Positions 24,884 to 37,189 of a stretch of 58,004 nt of DNA are shown piece by piece (position 1 is the stretch's first letter; each line of letters starts with the position of its first letter). The stretch is taken from assembly GCF_025766255.1 (NCBI RefSeq), contig NW_026516858.1, positions 1-58,004 of the forward strand, written 5' to 3'. This stretch comes from Zychaea mexicana (Eukaryota; Mucoromycota; Mucoromycetes; Mucorales; Lichtheimiaceae). The notes below the pieces were generated by a model. It saw only the letters and a program-made list of their open reading frames with translations. It made no database searches and was not told the DNA's origin. A program made the translations under genes and the position numbers.

Positions 24884-27800
24884 AAAGGAATCACACTCAA
24901 AGAACGCTTTATACATACAACCGAACTGCACTCAAAAACAACAACGACGACGATTACGACGACGATTACGACACACACACATCTTTGCTACTGTTTTTGT
25001 TTCTTCAGTCTGTCTCTCCCTCTCTCTATTTCTCTCTCGAACTCACGCACATATACACTCTTCGTCTTTTTTTTTTTCTCGGCCTGTCATATTCCTTTTT
25101 CGATTTTCTCCCCCCTGCCACACAATCCAATTTTACCAATACAAACAAAAGAAACATCTTTCAAATCGCTTCTTGTATAAAAAAAAACGAAATTAGAAAT
25201 ATTGCGTTGTTTTTCTCCCTCATGAGTGTTTTGTAAATCTTTGCATAGGATGGATATCATGGATGGTTATATGACTCTGCACGACTACACCTGCCAGAAT
25301 GCCGAGAAAGTGACTTGCTAGTTGGCGTTAAGGCATAAAAATGTTGTTATTGTTTCGACAAATGGCAAATGACATGGATAAACGTCAGCTGCATTACGAT
25401 GTTGTGCGATTTTCTCAGTAGGTCCCGGTGCACAAGGGCGGGTAATAGCTCCTAGCATAGTAAAGTTTCAGCTGCTCCGTACTGATATGTGGCACGCTAA
25501 ATGCTTCTCACATCCACATTCACACTCACATACTATACACACACAAATTCTCATCAACCTTATAACAGCAGTAACGAACAGTACTGTTATGCCGACCATG
25601 GTGCTGGTAAATATGAAAATCAAAGACGGCAGAAGATGCTATACAATGCATGATATATCATTTATATGTACCAGCATGTGGGATGAAAATTGCTTTCAGA
25701 ACTATCCTCTTTAAATGAACAATGCCAGGGAAGAAACAGCTATGCTAAATAGATAAACCTTAGTTACGTTGCAGTGTAGCATATACAAAAAAAAAACATG
25801 ACACTAATTCCTTTTCTTTATCCCACCCGCCCCCCTCCTTTCAATGATTGACCGGGCCGTTTTTCAACTTCTACGTAGAAATTCACGCTCGAAGAGTTAA
25901 CGTTTCAATGTTTCAATTAAAAAGAAACATTAGAGTGTACATTTGAAATACTATTATTACCAAGCAATCTGACCAGCAACTCTTTGTTTTGGGCAAAACC
26001 TTCTTGTCTTTTAGGAACTTACATTTTCAAAACGAAAATGACAATTATTTTTGTCTCAATCAACCGCCGCCCCCCTTCAACCTGTTGATAAAGCGAGGAA
26101 ACGTTAGAATACAAGAAAGAAAGGAAGATTTGGTGGTGCTGTACAAGAAGTTGATGATGAAGAAGCCCTTAAGCTCACGCATTGCTAAATGCTATGAGCT
26201 GAAGAAAAAAAGCTGCTATAATTGTCTAGAGTCATGTGCAAGAAAAGAAGAAGATGATGATGAGGACCTCGCGCTCAGTAAGTGAGCAAGAAAACGAATC
26301 GTCGTCGCCGTCGTCATAGCAAGATCGCCCAGGAATTGCAAAGGTAATTAGCTACCAACTAGGTTTACTTGTACGGCTCGCATCGCTCTCGTTGCTTGGA
26401 CTAAAGCTGCCACTTTCCTTCAACAAGTGTGCCTACTAGACTACGGTGTTGTACGTAATAGCTTTTAGAATTACACATATTGTATATATCATCATGATGT
26501 ATATCGATAAAAAACAGAAAAGTCTGGTAGAGTTAAAGTTGGTCATCACCATGTCCATCGTCATGTCCTATCTCAAAGTTATTGGATTATATATACAAAA
26601 GATCTGATCTGAGAGCTCGTTTATCATAACCTTATCACAACGATCCTTAAAGAAAAGCATCTTGATGGGCAATTCTGATTTTTTTACAAGCTAGTTCATG
26701 CTTTCACTTGTCATGTACAATATCGTATATACTGGCTGCTTATTTCTTTTTTTCTTGGTCCATATTCATGCTGATGCCGTCGTTTACGAAATGCTTCACT
26801 CATTCCAATACGTATTTCCACAAAAAAGGACGACATTAACAATAAAAACATGTAGCTGTAATTATGTACGCTTATCCCTGCAAAAGACGTGAATTTTCGC
26901 TAAAAAAAAAAGCCTCCTGCGCTACTTATGCCTTTCCCCCATTTTTTTTCCTTCATCAAAGTACCTTCCAAGCCCTCCTCGGGTTGGGCAGCAGGATTCG
27001 AATTTTAAAATAAACAACTTTACAGATAACAACAGAGTATTACTACATCCTATCTAGGAGTATTATACACTTGGTAGCTATAATATCCATCGCATTTAAC
27101 TACTGAATTTTTAATACATAGCAAGATTATCATTTCACTACAAGACCTCTATCATTTACATTGATATACTACACGTCAATAAGAGCTTTACATTTTCCCA
27201 GACTTACTTTTCGTGCAACAGTTGCGTATATATGAAAAAGACTTTACAAGAATTTGCATAGACCATAGCAGTAAGTTTTAAAGTTGTTCTCACTGACATT
27301 CTTTTCCAAATGGAATGTTTGTTTGGTTAAGCTGCAGCATTTTGAAAAAACTATACAATCAAACACAGCTTTATATGACCAGTACTGTAAAGAGGGGGGG
27401 GGAATAAACAGATATTCTTCATGTTCAGGTTTGAGCGAAAGATTCAAAATGAAAAAAAAAGTGAGAGTGTGTGTTCCAATGATAAGAACAAAGACAATGA
27501 TCCATCATATACATGCTGCTGCCCTTGACGAATTCTGACTTTCGCTCAAGGCTTCTTACGCAAATGGAAATCGCTGATTCCGAGATTTCTATTTTATTCT
27601 GTATGGATGGCACATAGAAATCTTACTAACAATGCTGATAACTACAGGATATGTCTGATATTGTATTGTACTCTATATATAGACCTTTTATCCAGTTAGT
27701 CAAAAGGAGATCAATTAGCGACAGTATGGCAATTTCTAGTCGACTCTGTCCATTAGAGCCAAAAAAAAAAGCGGATGAAATTAAAAAGCATGAGTAGATC

Positions 27801-27948
27801 TTTTCTAGGGGGGACACAGAAGTTAAGCATCGTAATATAAAGCATTCGTATAAGCAGTATACTGCTAAAGTCATTGTGAGTATCCTACTACATGCATTGT
27901 GCAGTCGTTAACGGAAGTGCGAGTTTAACTTTTACTACCCTGATGCAG

Positions 27949-27981
<33 letters not shown>

Positions 27982-28824
27982 TAATGGTGATGAAATGAAA
28001 ATATATATCGTCGTGCATCCCGTGCACGTCCTTTTTGGCCCGTGATTGAATTTGAATTTGCACGAAGATGCGCCCCTATCAAACTAGCAGCCCGCATATG
28101 CTCTCTGCCTCTGTGCGCGAGTTTTTCCTCTAGTGACATACATACTCACTCCTCGCATGATGTGTGGGTACATAAAGTTCCAATTTGGTAATGATAGCGG
28201 TTCCCATTATCCATTACGTTTCAAACCAAACTTTTATCGCTTTTCCCCAGCCTATATCATTTCTACAACTTGCTTGCATCGCTTTATCCCAATGTAATTA
28301 CATACACATACGCATACATGTACATAAAATCATGAAACAGCAGTGTAGTGTATTGTCTCGTCATCACAGGCCTATCTGGAATTTGAGAAATGATGAATGA
28401 ATGTATTAATAAGAGAAGAGACATGGACGCTCTTTTTTGCATAAAGAAGACTTATCCTGGTAAATTACGAAACGACGATATCAGTGCTTCGCTAACATTA
28501 TTACCAGGAGAGATAACACAGGAACTGGGATTTGTTTTGGTTTGGTTGGATGTGTGGGGGGAGAGGAAGCAAAAGAAGATGAGTATATCATACTAACAAG
28601 AGAAAAAGAGTCTTGATTCCCAATGTGATATTAAATGATTGATGTGGTAGTAGCAGTTTGTTCTTTTTCTCTGTTTTACTCTCGCTCTCTGCAGCCAGTA
28701 ATTCTCTTTGTGAGAGTTCTACATGGCAACCAAAAAAAAAATGATGCACACCACGTAATTCATTATGCACGATGAAGTTTTTTTTTGTGTACCATGATCT
28801 TTGAATTCTGTCTTTGTGATCAGA
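24884..28824. other. 4-kb intergenic region, no supported gene
   Basis: The first few hundred bases are the CT-rich 3' region of eIF1. Beyond that I see only short frames (for example 25989-26285 and 27888-28139) with no recognisable domain. A (CAG)n-like tract lies at about 27946-27980 and a purine/pyrimidine asymmetry at several poly-A runs. Confidence 0.45.
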
Positions 28825-28832
28825 TATAAATA
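28825..28832 (+). promoter_or_regulatory. Possible TATA box of the Zn2Cys6 gene
   Basis: TATAAATA lies about 117 bp upstream of the chosen ATG, followed by a pyrimidine-rich leader. Position and sequence fit a TATA element; there is no other evidence. Confidence 0.35.
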
Positions 28833-28934
28833 CCTTTAGAAAAGTAATCCTGTCATATTGCTCTGTCACCATAACCTTTTCCTTTCTTTCATTCTCAATT
28901 TCTCAACCCATTCTTTTCACTCTCCCTGGTTTGT

Positions 28935-28952
28935 ATGACAGCACAACAATGA
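28935..28952 (+). CDS. Upstream micro-ORF overlapping the main start
   Basis: This reads ATG-ACA-GCA-CAA-CAA-TGA, four codons after the Met-less stop count or five with Met. Its stop codon shares ATGA with the start codon of the Zn2Cys6 factor. Such an ATGA overlap allows termination followed by re-initiation and would dampen or condition translation of the main frame. It only matters if the transcript starts upstream of 28935, which the possible TATA box at 28825 suggests. Confidence 0.4.
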   Translation: MTAQQ

Positions 28953-30250
28953 TCAGCACCAACCATCACCATCACCACAGCAGCAAACAGACACCAGCAA
29001 CAATAGGATCCCACTCTTCCAAGGTGGATGCTGCCAAGCGACCAAGAACATCAACTGCTTGCGTTCGCTGCCATTTGAAAAAAGTAAGAAGTATCAATAG
29101 GTAGTACATCCGTAATGACTTTAATAGCATGAACAGGGTACACTAAAATCATCCATGTTATATATTCATCAAGGTCCGTTGTGACGGCCGCCGTCCAAAT
29201 TGTGATCGTTGCGCAGCCAACGATAAAATGTGTGCCTATCCAACTCGACGGCGATCACGTAATACTCAGCCAGCCGATGTTGACCCGTTCATCGACGATT
29301 TATCGCAGCTGGAAGAACGAATCCGAGGAATCGAAACTGAACAGGAAGCACTCTGGCATGTGTTTCAACAACTACAACATCAACAACAACAGACTGCAAC
29401 AACAACAGCAGCAGTCGATATGGAAAGTAATAGTAGTAGTCATGCTGACCTGATGAGTCGATTGACTACCATTGACCAACAAGTCCAGACCTCGCGGGCG
29501 AGCCTGGCTCGTCAACGACTCTTGCGTGAACAGCATATTGCACGTAAAAAACAACTTGGAGAAAAACATCAACGATCAGCATCATCATCCACCTCGTCTT
29601 CTTTGAAAAGCAGTATCAATAACAAGGATGACAAGCAGCAAGAACAGCAGCACCCAACAATACCGACTACTGATAGTAATACCGCCACTGTTACAACAAC
29701 ACCAGTAGTAGCTACTCAACAACAGTACCCATATCATCATCATCATCATCATCATCATCCCTATCATCAACAGCAGCAACCTCCATGGATTGTCAATAAC
29801 GATTTTACATACTGGTTCCCAATGAACGAAGAGAATGAATACTTTTCAGCAGCTGTTGCAGCTGCCGCTGCTGCGCAACCGCAGCCAAAGAACGAATTGC
29901 TGTCACCCAGCGAGCTCAATTTAATGACAACACCACCACCACCACAACAACAACAACAACCACTTTTGTATCCATCGTCGTCCACATCTACTGTCCGCTC
30001 GTCATCTTCGGTGTCACCTTCGTCCTCCAATACGGCTTTGCCGTCCATGCATCAAGACTTTGCTCCTTCTCCTACTCATCCCCATGGCAACAACAGCACT
30101 CATAGTATGGGTGGAAACGGTATTCACAATGACATGGTGGTCGATCCATCATCGTACGGTCTCATGCATTTTGTTATGGACGAGGACCCTCTGATGCTCA
30201 ACTATCCTCAGGAAGGCGATCCTTGGCTTGGCCATCCTGCTCGCTTGTAA
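28949..30250 (+). CDS. Zn(II)2Cys6 fungal transcription factor
   Basis: Two exons, 28949-29083 and 29174-30250, phase 0, GTAAGA donor and CAAG acceptor, 403 residues. The binuclear zinc cluster is at residues 38-65 with Cys38, 41, 48, 55, 58 and 65 (C-x2-C-x6-C-x6-C-x2-C-x6-C), and the intron cuts the cluster between Lys45 and Val46. Right after it comes a helical region rich in Leu/Glu/Gln (LSQLEERIRGIETEQEALW), probably a dimerising coiled coil. The rest is Gln/His/Ser-rich low complexity and then a C-terminus with acidic/hydrophobic patches (FVMDEDPLML) typical of activation regions. No fungal-specific middle homology domain is seen, so the protein is short for the family. Targets are unknown. 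Confidence 0.9.
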
Positions 30251-30816
30251 AAAAAAAAAAAATCAAAAAAATTAATCAATCTGAATAGGAAAAGGCTGGG
30301 ACCTTTTTCCAACCTATGTATCTTTTTCTACCTTTTTTTTTTTTTTCTACATAACAATCGTCTATTGTAAGACATCAATTGCATCATATATCATTGTACC
30401 TTTATAATTTCCCTTGCTAATTTTCATACTATCTTTTATTTATCAACTATATTGTTACTAATACTTCTTAACCCACATGTCATCATCAATTCTCCTCCAT
30501 TATATGAAACAAGTGAAAAGAATATAATCTTTTATGTAAACTCTTTGGATCTATAGTACTCGTTGCAATGATGTCGTTCGCTATCAGTGTATGCGTGTAT
30601 ATATATCAAGAGGAAAAAAAAATGTATAGAGTGCCAAGGAAAGAAGTGATGTAAATGTGATTGGTTTCCTTGTGCAAGTGTACATATACGTATGTGCGTG
30701 CGTGTGTGTGTGTATGTATATAATTGACGAGAATTGAAAGTGTGTGTATGATATTGTAGACAATGGGAAGGGAGGGTATATATACTATGGAATGTTGATA
30801 TGAATAACTCTAATTC
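30251..30816. other. Convergent intergenic region
   Basis: This is the AT-rich shared 3' region of the Zn2Cys6 gene and the DDHD gene, with poly-A/T runs, AATATAATC near 30520 and a (TG)n/(TA)n tract near 30690-30722. No gene seen. Confidence 0.6.
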
Positions 30817-33800
30817 TTATTGTCGAGGATGTTGTTCCTTGTTGATAATCGAAGATGAAGAACCAGCAGTAGGATTGGGAGCAGCATCATTCGTCGTACT
30901 ACCGCCAGCGCTACTATGTGTTGTCGACTTGGTGCTATCATTCGAAGAGGCAATGACTTCCTCCAAATTTTCCAACCGACACACAATATGCCACAAAAGA
31001 TCCTTATTTGTCCAGTAGGAGAAATGTGCTCGGAGACCTACCAGGTATTCATTGGCAATCATGCTCATGAAGCTCTCTGGTTGCAGCACATGATCAATGC
31101 GTCTACCACCTGGCAATTTGGTCTGCTGCTTGGCGTCTTCTGCTTTTTGATCCTGCTTGCTCTTCTTGGTACGATCGTCGGCATTAGCGTCGGTATTACC
31201 ATTGCTGCTGTCACTGTCTTTGGGCTGCGTGGCATCCTTGGTCACCTCTTCCTTGGACTGTCCTGGTTCTGTCACTGCAGGACCTGGCTCGTTTAGCTCT
31301 TGATGCAAATCCAACCACAGGTCACCTTTACTGTTACTGCTGTTTTTGTCTTGTTCTTCCGTTACAGTACGACCAGCACCATAAGCTTCCGTATCTGTTG
31401 TAATTACAGCATTAGCATCGGCAGATGACGCAGACTTTGCATCTTGCTGTGGCTCTTGCATCGCTGCTTGTGGCTGTTGCTTTTCATCCTGCTGCTCTTG
31501 TCGATCCTGTTCCTGCTGTTGTTTTTGTTGTTGTTCGACATTCTCCTTCTGATATCGTTCTTGTTGCTGTTTCTGGCTTCGGTTGTCAGGTGAGAAATTC
31601 ATCTGCGCGCGCTCCAAAGAATCCATTCGCACACCATCAATGCCTAGCACTTCCACCAAATGCTGCTGATGCTTGTGGCTCTTGTTTGCAGCATTAATGA
31701 TATCATTTTTGTTTGAAAAAATTGTGTTCTTCATCGTATGAAACTCTTGCGGCGATCCCCCGAAAGTTTGAGATCTTGACCGTATAACAGGCCTTTTCAT
31801 AAATCCCTCTTGTAACGACTGGCGTTGCTGTTTCTGCTGCTGCTGCTGCTGCTGCTGCTGAAATGAATCGTCGTCGTTCCTCAACTCAGAGTCATTGCTT
31901 TTTAAAGCAAGCATCTGATCCTTGACATCGTCTTGCAGTGGATCCCAAGTAATGATTCCAGGCACACTATCCAGCGTCGTCGTCGTTGTTGTTGCTGTGG
32001 CGGTGTTATCATTTTTCTGCATTTGCCGTTCTTTGCGTCGTTCGTCGGCGTTACCTTGATTACTTTTTCGCTTTTGCTTTTTCCGTTGAGTTGAAGACGA
32101 TGGTGATGAAAAATATTGCAAAAATGCATTGAATGACGATACAAACTTTTTACTCTCTTGTTGCTGTGCATCGTCATCTTTTTGCTGTGGCTGCTCGCCT
32201 CTAGCTTTGGCTACGATAGATTCTGGCGATCGAGTGTCATCCCGGTGATGGTGTTTACCAGCTTTAGCTGCCATGTTAGTGGCCTGCAGGGTCGTCTGTT
32301 GTGCCGTCTTTGGTTCCTCATTGTTAGATGGCTGTTGTTGGCGGCGCTGTTGTTGCTGTTGCTGCTGCTGCTGCTGTGATGCTGACGCTTTCCACGAAAA
32401 GAAAGATAACAGGCCCGCACCCGGAAGGGATGGTAGCGATGGAAAGGAAAACGATGGGCCCAATGGGACGGAGCGTTCTACAAGCACAGCCGGCTGCTCC
32501 GTGTAGTACTCATTGATAAGCGGCTCAAAACGGTAGGCCTATTGTCCAAAGATAGCAAAAAGGAAAAAAGGAGGTTGCGATGAGAAGGAAAGAAAGCGCT
32601 TTCACATATCATCTCCCATCTTGACACACACAAGATAACAGATGAATTGGCCAATACGTACCAATGGATCGAATGGATGAAACACATTCTCAAAGACAAT
32701 ATCATGATCAGGGTGATAGAGCAAAGGGGTTTGGTTTCGTATCGTCAACATGGCAGCCAGCGGTGAGCCAAAGCCAAAAAAGTAATCTGGCTTGAAATCC
32801 AATTTCGAATACTCGACATTGACTTTACGATATTCTGCTTCTTCTTCCGACGTTTCGGGCTGTCGTTGATGCGAGAGGATATCCCATGTAATGATGCCGC
32901 CGAGTCTGAGACGTCATCATCCAGATGCATATTCCCAAAAAGTGTAAAAAAAAAAGGTCAGTATATTTGGATACGGGCCAAGAGTGGCGAAGTGGTGGTA
33001 GCATGGTGTTTTGGTAAGCAAGCACTCAGCAAATTACACGTAGCGCTACTTACGAATAGCCAATAATGACAATTTTGCCTGCAAAATCCGGATGCTTCTC
33101 CAGAAAGTTGTGATAAGACGTGTTGAACAAATTGGTGACGTTGTCAACAATACTTTGTCCGCGTTCTTTGGAAAAGTAAAATAAAATATCGGCCAAGTAG
33201 TCGTTTTCAATCAATCGGATCGTAGGAATGGATTTCAATGTAATGCGTCCCATCGTTGGGTCGGTTTGTTCGTGAATATGGCGGTGCCATTCGATGGGTA
33301 TAAGTTCGATACGGACGGCATGGTCGGGTACTTTGGCTTGTAACACCTGACGCGTAGTTTCCCTTAGATTATCAACTACACGCATGATTACATGTGTTGG
33401 TGAGTACCTTTGTTTTGAAAAAACAACAACAGATGGACATGGATGGTGGTGGTGACAACGACTACGACTACGACGAGGACGAGGACGAGGACGAGGACGG
33501 CAGAAGGAAAAAATATAAACTTACTGTGTTCGTAGAAATGTCCGTACTGTTCTGTTTGCTGTAATTATCACATGCAAAACAGAGCAGGAAAAGATTAAAA
33601 CAGAGCACACACAGCAAACATACACCGCACACGCCAATCACCAAACCATCACCCCTTATTGTAATCATCTTACTTGGCCAATACCCTACAGAATACCCAA
33701 GTAATATCATATTGAGTTAATGCACGTAGTTCTATGCCCGATAATAAGCCAAGGATTGAAAAGGCGCATCCCCTCTCATGTATCTAGTAGATACTTGCAT

Positions 33801-33917
33801 GAATAACGAATATGAGATGATCGACTGGACTCTCGGACGATGCTTCGTCACAAGAGGAGTCACCTTGGGCACCAGTAGGTCCAAGGGACGGGGAAAATGG
33901 TGGTGGCGTTAATTCAT
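30817..33917 (-). CDS. DDHD-domain phospholipase A1-like protein, 5' end incomplete
   Basis: Exons recognised: 33917-33799, 33685-33674, 33558-33525, 33375-33054, 32905-32662 and 32538-30817. Phases agree throughout and the visible part is about 817 residues. The first exon ends DHLIFVIH, the 12-nt exon adds GIGQ, and the fourth and fifth join as IIGYS-LGG, the serine-hydrolase nucleophile elbow (G-x-S-x-G). Later come DYFFGFGSPLAA, HPFDPL-AYRFEPL, and at the C-terminus RIDHVLQPE and RAHFSYWTNKDLLWHIV, the DDHD domain. The family (PA-PLA1/SEC23IP/DDHD1-2, yeast YOR022C) cleaves phosphatidic acid and other phospholipids on membranes. A Gln-rich disordered insert of roughly 430 residues separates catalytic part and DDHD end. 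One more upstream exon ending at 34050 fits in phase; the true start was not found. Confidence 0.88.
33674..33685 (-). other. 12-nt microexon encoding GIGQ
   Basis: The acceptor TTCTGTAG precedes GGTATTGGCCAA, which is followed by the donor GTAAGA. It supplies the family-typical glycine motif (VIH-GIG). The intron before it (33798-33686) begins GCAAGT, a GC-AG intron with an otherwise consensus donor and a TTAAC branch-like site. Confidence 0.8.
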
Positions 33918-35489
33918 CTTTGAAGCCGATCGAAATCGAGGATAGTAAAGTTATACAGAATTGTCGTGAGTGAATTTAAAAAATGATAAGTAATGTCGAT
34001 CTAGATTGAAATGGACATTTTGGCAACCGAAAAGAAAATGCATTGCTACCTTCTTCAATGGTACTTGTTGCCGAAAGCTGCGGGGAAGGAACATAGGTCG
34101 TTTCGAAGAACATGTAGTATATGCTGTGCTGTGCTGTGCTGTGCTGTGCTGTGCTGTATATGATATGTCTACTGGTATATGGTCTAAGAAAAGAGTAAAA
34201 AAAAAAGAACGCAAAAGGGAAAAAACAAAAGAAAGAAGCAAAGAAAGGAAAAAGAAAGGGCTGTCAAGCTGTAGTAGTTTGATGCGATTATACAATTCAG
34301 ATATTTTTAAAAGCAAGCAGCTATTTCACACATTCAAGCGTCATTGCTTCCCCTCCTCCCCCCCGACCCCATAGAACAACTCTACAACATATGTAATCCA
34401 AAAAATCTTAGCAATAACGTGTCTGTTTTCATTTTCATTTTTTCAGCTGTCAAATGATACCAGTACGTGTTTCCAGCAACAAGTTGACTTACTTATTGGC
34501 GTAGCGGTACCAGCACCAGCACCAGCAGCAGCAGCAGCAGCAGCAAGAAAAACAAGTGTTTCATTAATCTGCAGTATGCAAACAAACTGAAAGCAGCACA
34601 AGATGTTTTGAGATGAGAATTTATCCAATAAAGAAAGATATCGTTTTCATTGTCATGTGTAATAATGCTGCTCTATGACGGATGGATGGATCGTTCCGTA
34701 GCATTTGTTTCTGAAAACGATAATATGTTAACTGCCATGTGTAGTAGAATGCATAAGAGGAGTGTGATGCCAAGATAATGTCATCACACACAGATGCAAA
34801 AAAGAGATGTTCCCTGTTCCCTCATTCGCCAAGATCCACCTTTCTCTATGGTGATACAGAGCCAACTCAACACTATCAAACTGCCAAGTGCCCCCCCCCA
34901 GCCAAGGGCAGTGAACCACGTAGGACGTAGTGATACCATGCACAGCAACAACGGTGACGTATATGTTCATATGCGTATATATATATCTTTGCTGTGCGAG
35001 AAATTGAAAATTTTTGTAACAGCTCCCTTAAAAGCTTCAAATCGTTGTTCAAGTTCGTGAGGATACACTACTAGTGCACTGTGGTTTCATCGCGTTGTAG
35101 TTATGATGGTGTATGTTGTGGGCTTGTGTGAAATAGGCAAGTCCACCGAAAAGAAGTGTACAACTACAGAAACGTCTAGTTGTTATATCTGCTGGTAAAT
35201 GATAAACAATCGCATATTTTGTTCCTTCTTTCGACATTATAAATGAAATTAGCAGCAGCAACCGTGGAGATCATACTCACACAATCAAGTGGCTGCATAA
35301 AAAGACGCCCATGGCGAAAAGGCACAGCTGTGGCTTAAAAAAGCCTAGAGTCTGTGTATGTGCGTCCTTATTTGTACGTTGAACAACGACACGACAATAT
35401 ATCAGCGTCATTGTAGGTGATGTTTTATACTTGGCATTTCATTTTGGGCACACGCCATTTTTATTTTGGCATATTATGAATTTTGATTT
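33918..35489. other. Upstream region of the DDHD gene, unresolved exons
   Basis: A minus-strand segment ending at 34050 with a GTAGCA donor joins in phase to the first DDHD exon and is a likely upstream exon. A second minus frame at 34443-34628 carries an Ala/Gly run and a GTAAGT donor near 34495, and could be the N-terminal exon. I could not connect the two with certainty. Beyond about 34650 no gene is supported. Confidence 0.4.
34123..34157 (+). repeat. Pentanucleotide microsatellite (GCTGT)7
   Basis: Seven uninterrupted GCTGT units. On the minus strand they provide six closely spaced CAG acceptor-like sites just ahead of a candidate DDHD exon, so repeat-number changes could shift splicing. 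Confidence 0.9.
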
Positions 35490-36165
35490 GGCACTTTATG
35501 ATTTTTCAATTGGATTGCGGAAGGGACTGTACGGAGGTAGATACAATATCTTGAATCCACAGTCTTCCACTGTACTTTTTACGTTTTTCGCATGATGAAG
35601 GCTTGCATTATCCATTACCAACGCCTTTCCGAGCATACTGATTTTTTTTTCCAAAACGTCCATTACAGTTTCTAAAAACTGGGCAGAATGATCGGTTCGT
35701 GTACCAACTCTGGCTTCTATCCTTCCTTCACCATCTTGTAATCTCCGTTTCTTAGATCCAACTACAGCTTGTGACTTACGCAAACAAGATTTACCACTCC
35801 TTCAGCAGCAATAGCCCCCAAAATTGAGATGTTTATGCCACGGTTATTAGGTACCATCACTTAAGCTGGTTGTCCCTTTCTTGAGCGTCTAAACGTACGT
35901 CTAACATGTAAGTTGAACCTTGCTTCATCTATAAACACGCAGCTTGTCAATCTCTTGTTTGTTAATATCAAGGATCCAGTTCATTCATTTCTTGATAGTT
36001 TCAGGCAATGTACGGGTTTTTAATATTTTCATACGTTCCTTCATAGTTAAACCACATCTTTTTTTTACCAGATGCCTTTGTAAGCCACTCTGTGTGATTG
36101 CTACGCCATAATCCTTCCAAAGCATTGTTGCAGTTAGATCATCATCATATTATAATGTTCATTAT
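35490..36165 (-). pseudogene. Tc1/mariner-IS630 type transposase relic
   Basis: Parts in order on the minus strand: an HTH-like segment (KDYGVAITQSGLQRHLVKK), a helper segment TMKERMKIL, FIDEARFNLHVRR (first catalytic Asp region, DE variant as in IS630/pogo-like DDE_3 proteins), NNRGINISILGAIA, and then in another frame VMDNASLHHAKNV (second Asp) and LPPYSPFRNPIE (last acidic residue of the triad). Several frameshifts and stops break the frame, and the element is therefore dead. Its 5' side lies directly against the truncated 3' end of the NAA20 relic, suggesting insertion into or next to that gene. No clean terminal inverted repeats were found. Confidence 0.85.
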
Positions 36166-36189
36166 TGTTGTAGCTACAAAATCTTTTCT

Positions 36190-36940
36190 TTTGAAGCATC
36201 CTCATTTGTTGCTCCGGAGTAATAGTTCCGTACACGAGATATACTGAATAGCCAAATTTACGATACATGCCTATGGCCACTGCATTGGATACACGCACAT
36301 ATAGATCCACGAACCGTCCATTGTATCTAGGTTAATATAGTCATGTTAGAGTCTTCCTTGAACAGTGCATAATATACGCTAGAACATCATATCTTTTGCT
36401 TACGTTTTCTCAGATACTTCTTCAAGCAGGTTCATCATGCCATCGGCTAAACCCAACAATCGACGATATTCAGGAGCAACTGTTATGGCCGTAACGTGTC
36501 AGGTGCCAGTTCTTGCCAGTACCTTCAGCCTTGCCCATCACTATAGATAAAAACGTTTAGCATTCAGTGTACTTTTTTCGTCGAGTAACAAGTAAAGTGT
36601 TGGTTAAAAAAGAATGTATGCTGTTTGTAGTCCTTCACTTACCATAACCCATAAGGCGGTCCTGTGGAGATATTTGTACACAAAATAGATCGGCCATTGT
36701 GCGAGGTATTGCAGATAGAACGAAATGTTATACTGTATTGAAAGAATGACGGTTAGTCGCTCAGATAACCTAAAGAGCGCGTGCCTTTTTTCGCGGGAAA
36801 CTCACATCGAGATTGCTGCAAAATGAAACAGAAAAGCCAGACAGAATTGTGGTAAGTACGTGCAAAATACATTTCAAAAAGGACTTGCACATTATTATAT
36901 TCAAAAAGATCAATTGCTTCAAATCGTCGTAGCAAGCTCC
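36190..36940 (-). pseudogene. NAA20: NatB catalytic subunit (NAA20) relic
   Basis: The minus strand reads LRRFEAIDLFEYNNV, NLD, YNISFYLQYLAQWP, DLFCVQISPQDRLMGY, VMGKAEGTGKNWH, HVTAITVAPEYRRL, RFVDLYVRVSNAVAIGMYRKFGYSVY and NYYSGATNEDA in the order of NAA20/Nat5 GNAT acetyltransferases. These form the catalytic half of NatB, which acetylates Met-Asp/Glu/Asn N-termini on ribosomes. Intron signals are still visible, including a GC donor at 36888 and a 10-nt microexon (36815-36806). The gene is broken: the conserved PLTET block is missing, single-base frameshifts occur after QWP, after NWH and after SVY, and the C-terminal DMRKAL part is absent where transposase sequence begins. An intact copy must presumably exist elsewhere. 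Confidence 0.85.
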
Positions 36941-37189
36941 TGATTCTCGGAGGTGTGGCAAGTGCAGGAGGAAGGCTGGGTAACCCAATGGATGTTCAAC
37001 GTCAAGCAGCAAGCCTGTGGCACTGCATGATTTTGCCCACATCACACACAAGAGATTAACGACATATAAATATAACGCAACCATCGATATATTGTAACGT
37101 CTTAGTTTGTGTAAGAGTTACGAATCCCGTTAAATAGGTTTTTTTTTATATAGGAAAAGTAATAAATTTGGATGAAATGCTAAGTATTA

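Noticed and set aside
25989..26285. 98-residue Lys/Glu-rich frame as a small gene
   Set aside because: No recognisable family, no supported exon structure; composition alone is not enough.
26985..27010. GGATTCGAATTTT as a tRNA B-box
   Set aside because: No A-box at the right distance and no cloverleaf.
33050..33385. Met at 33385 (MRVVDNL) as the start of the lipase
   Set aside because: Conserved upstream motifs VIH-GIGQ lie in earlier exons, and the first bases of this frame are intronic up to the TGTAG acceptor at 33376.
36190..36940. Functional NAA20 gene
   Set aside because: Three frameshifts, loss of the PLTET block and loss of the C-terminus.
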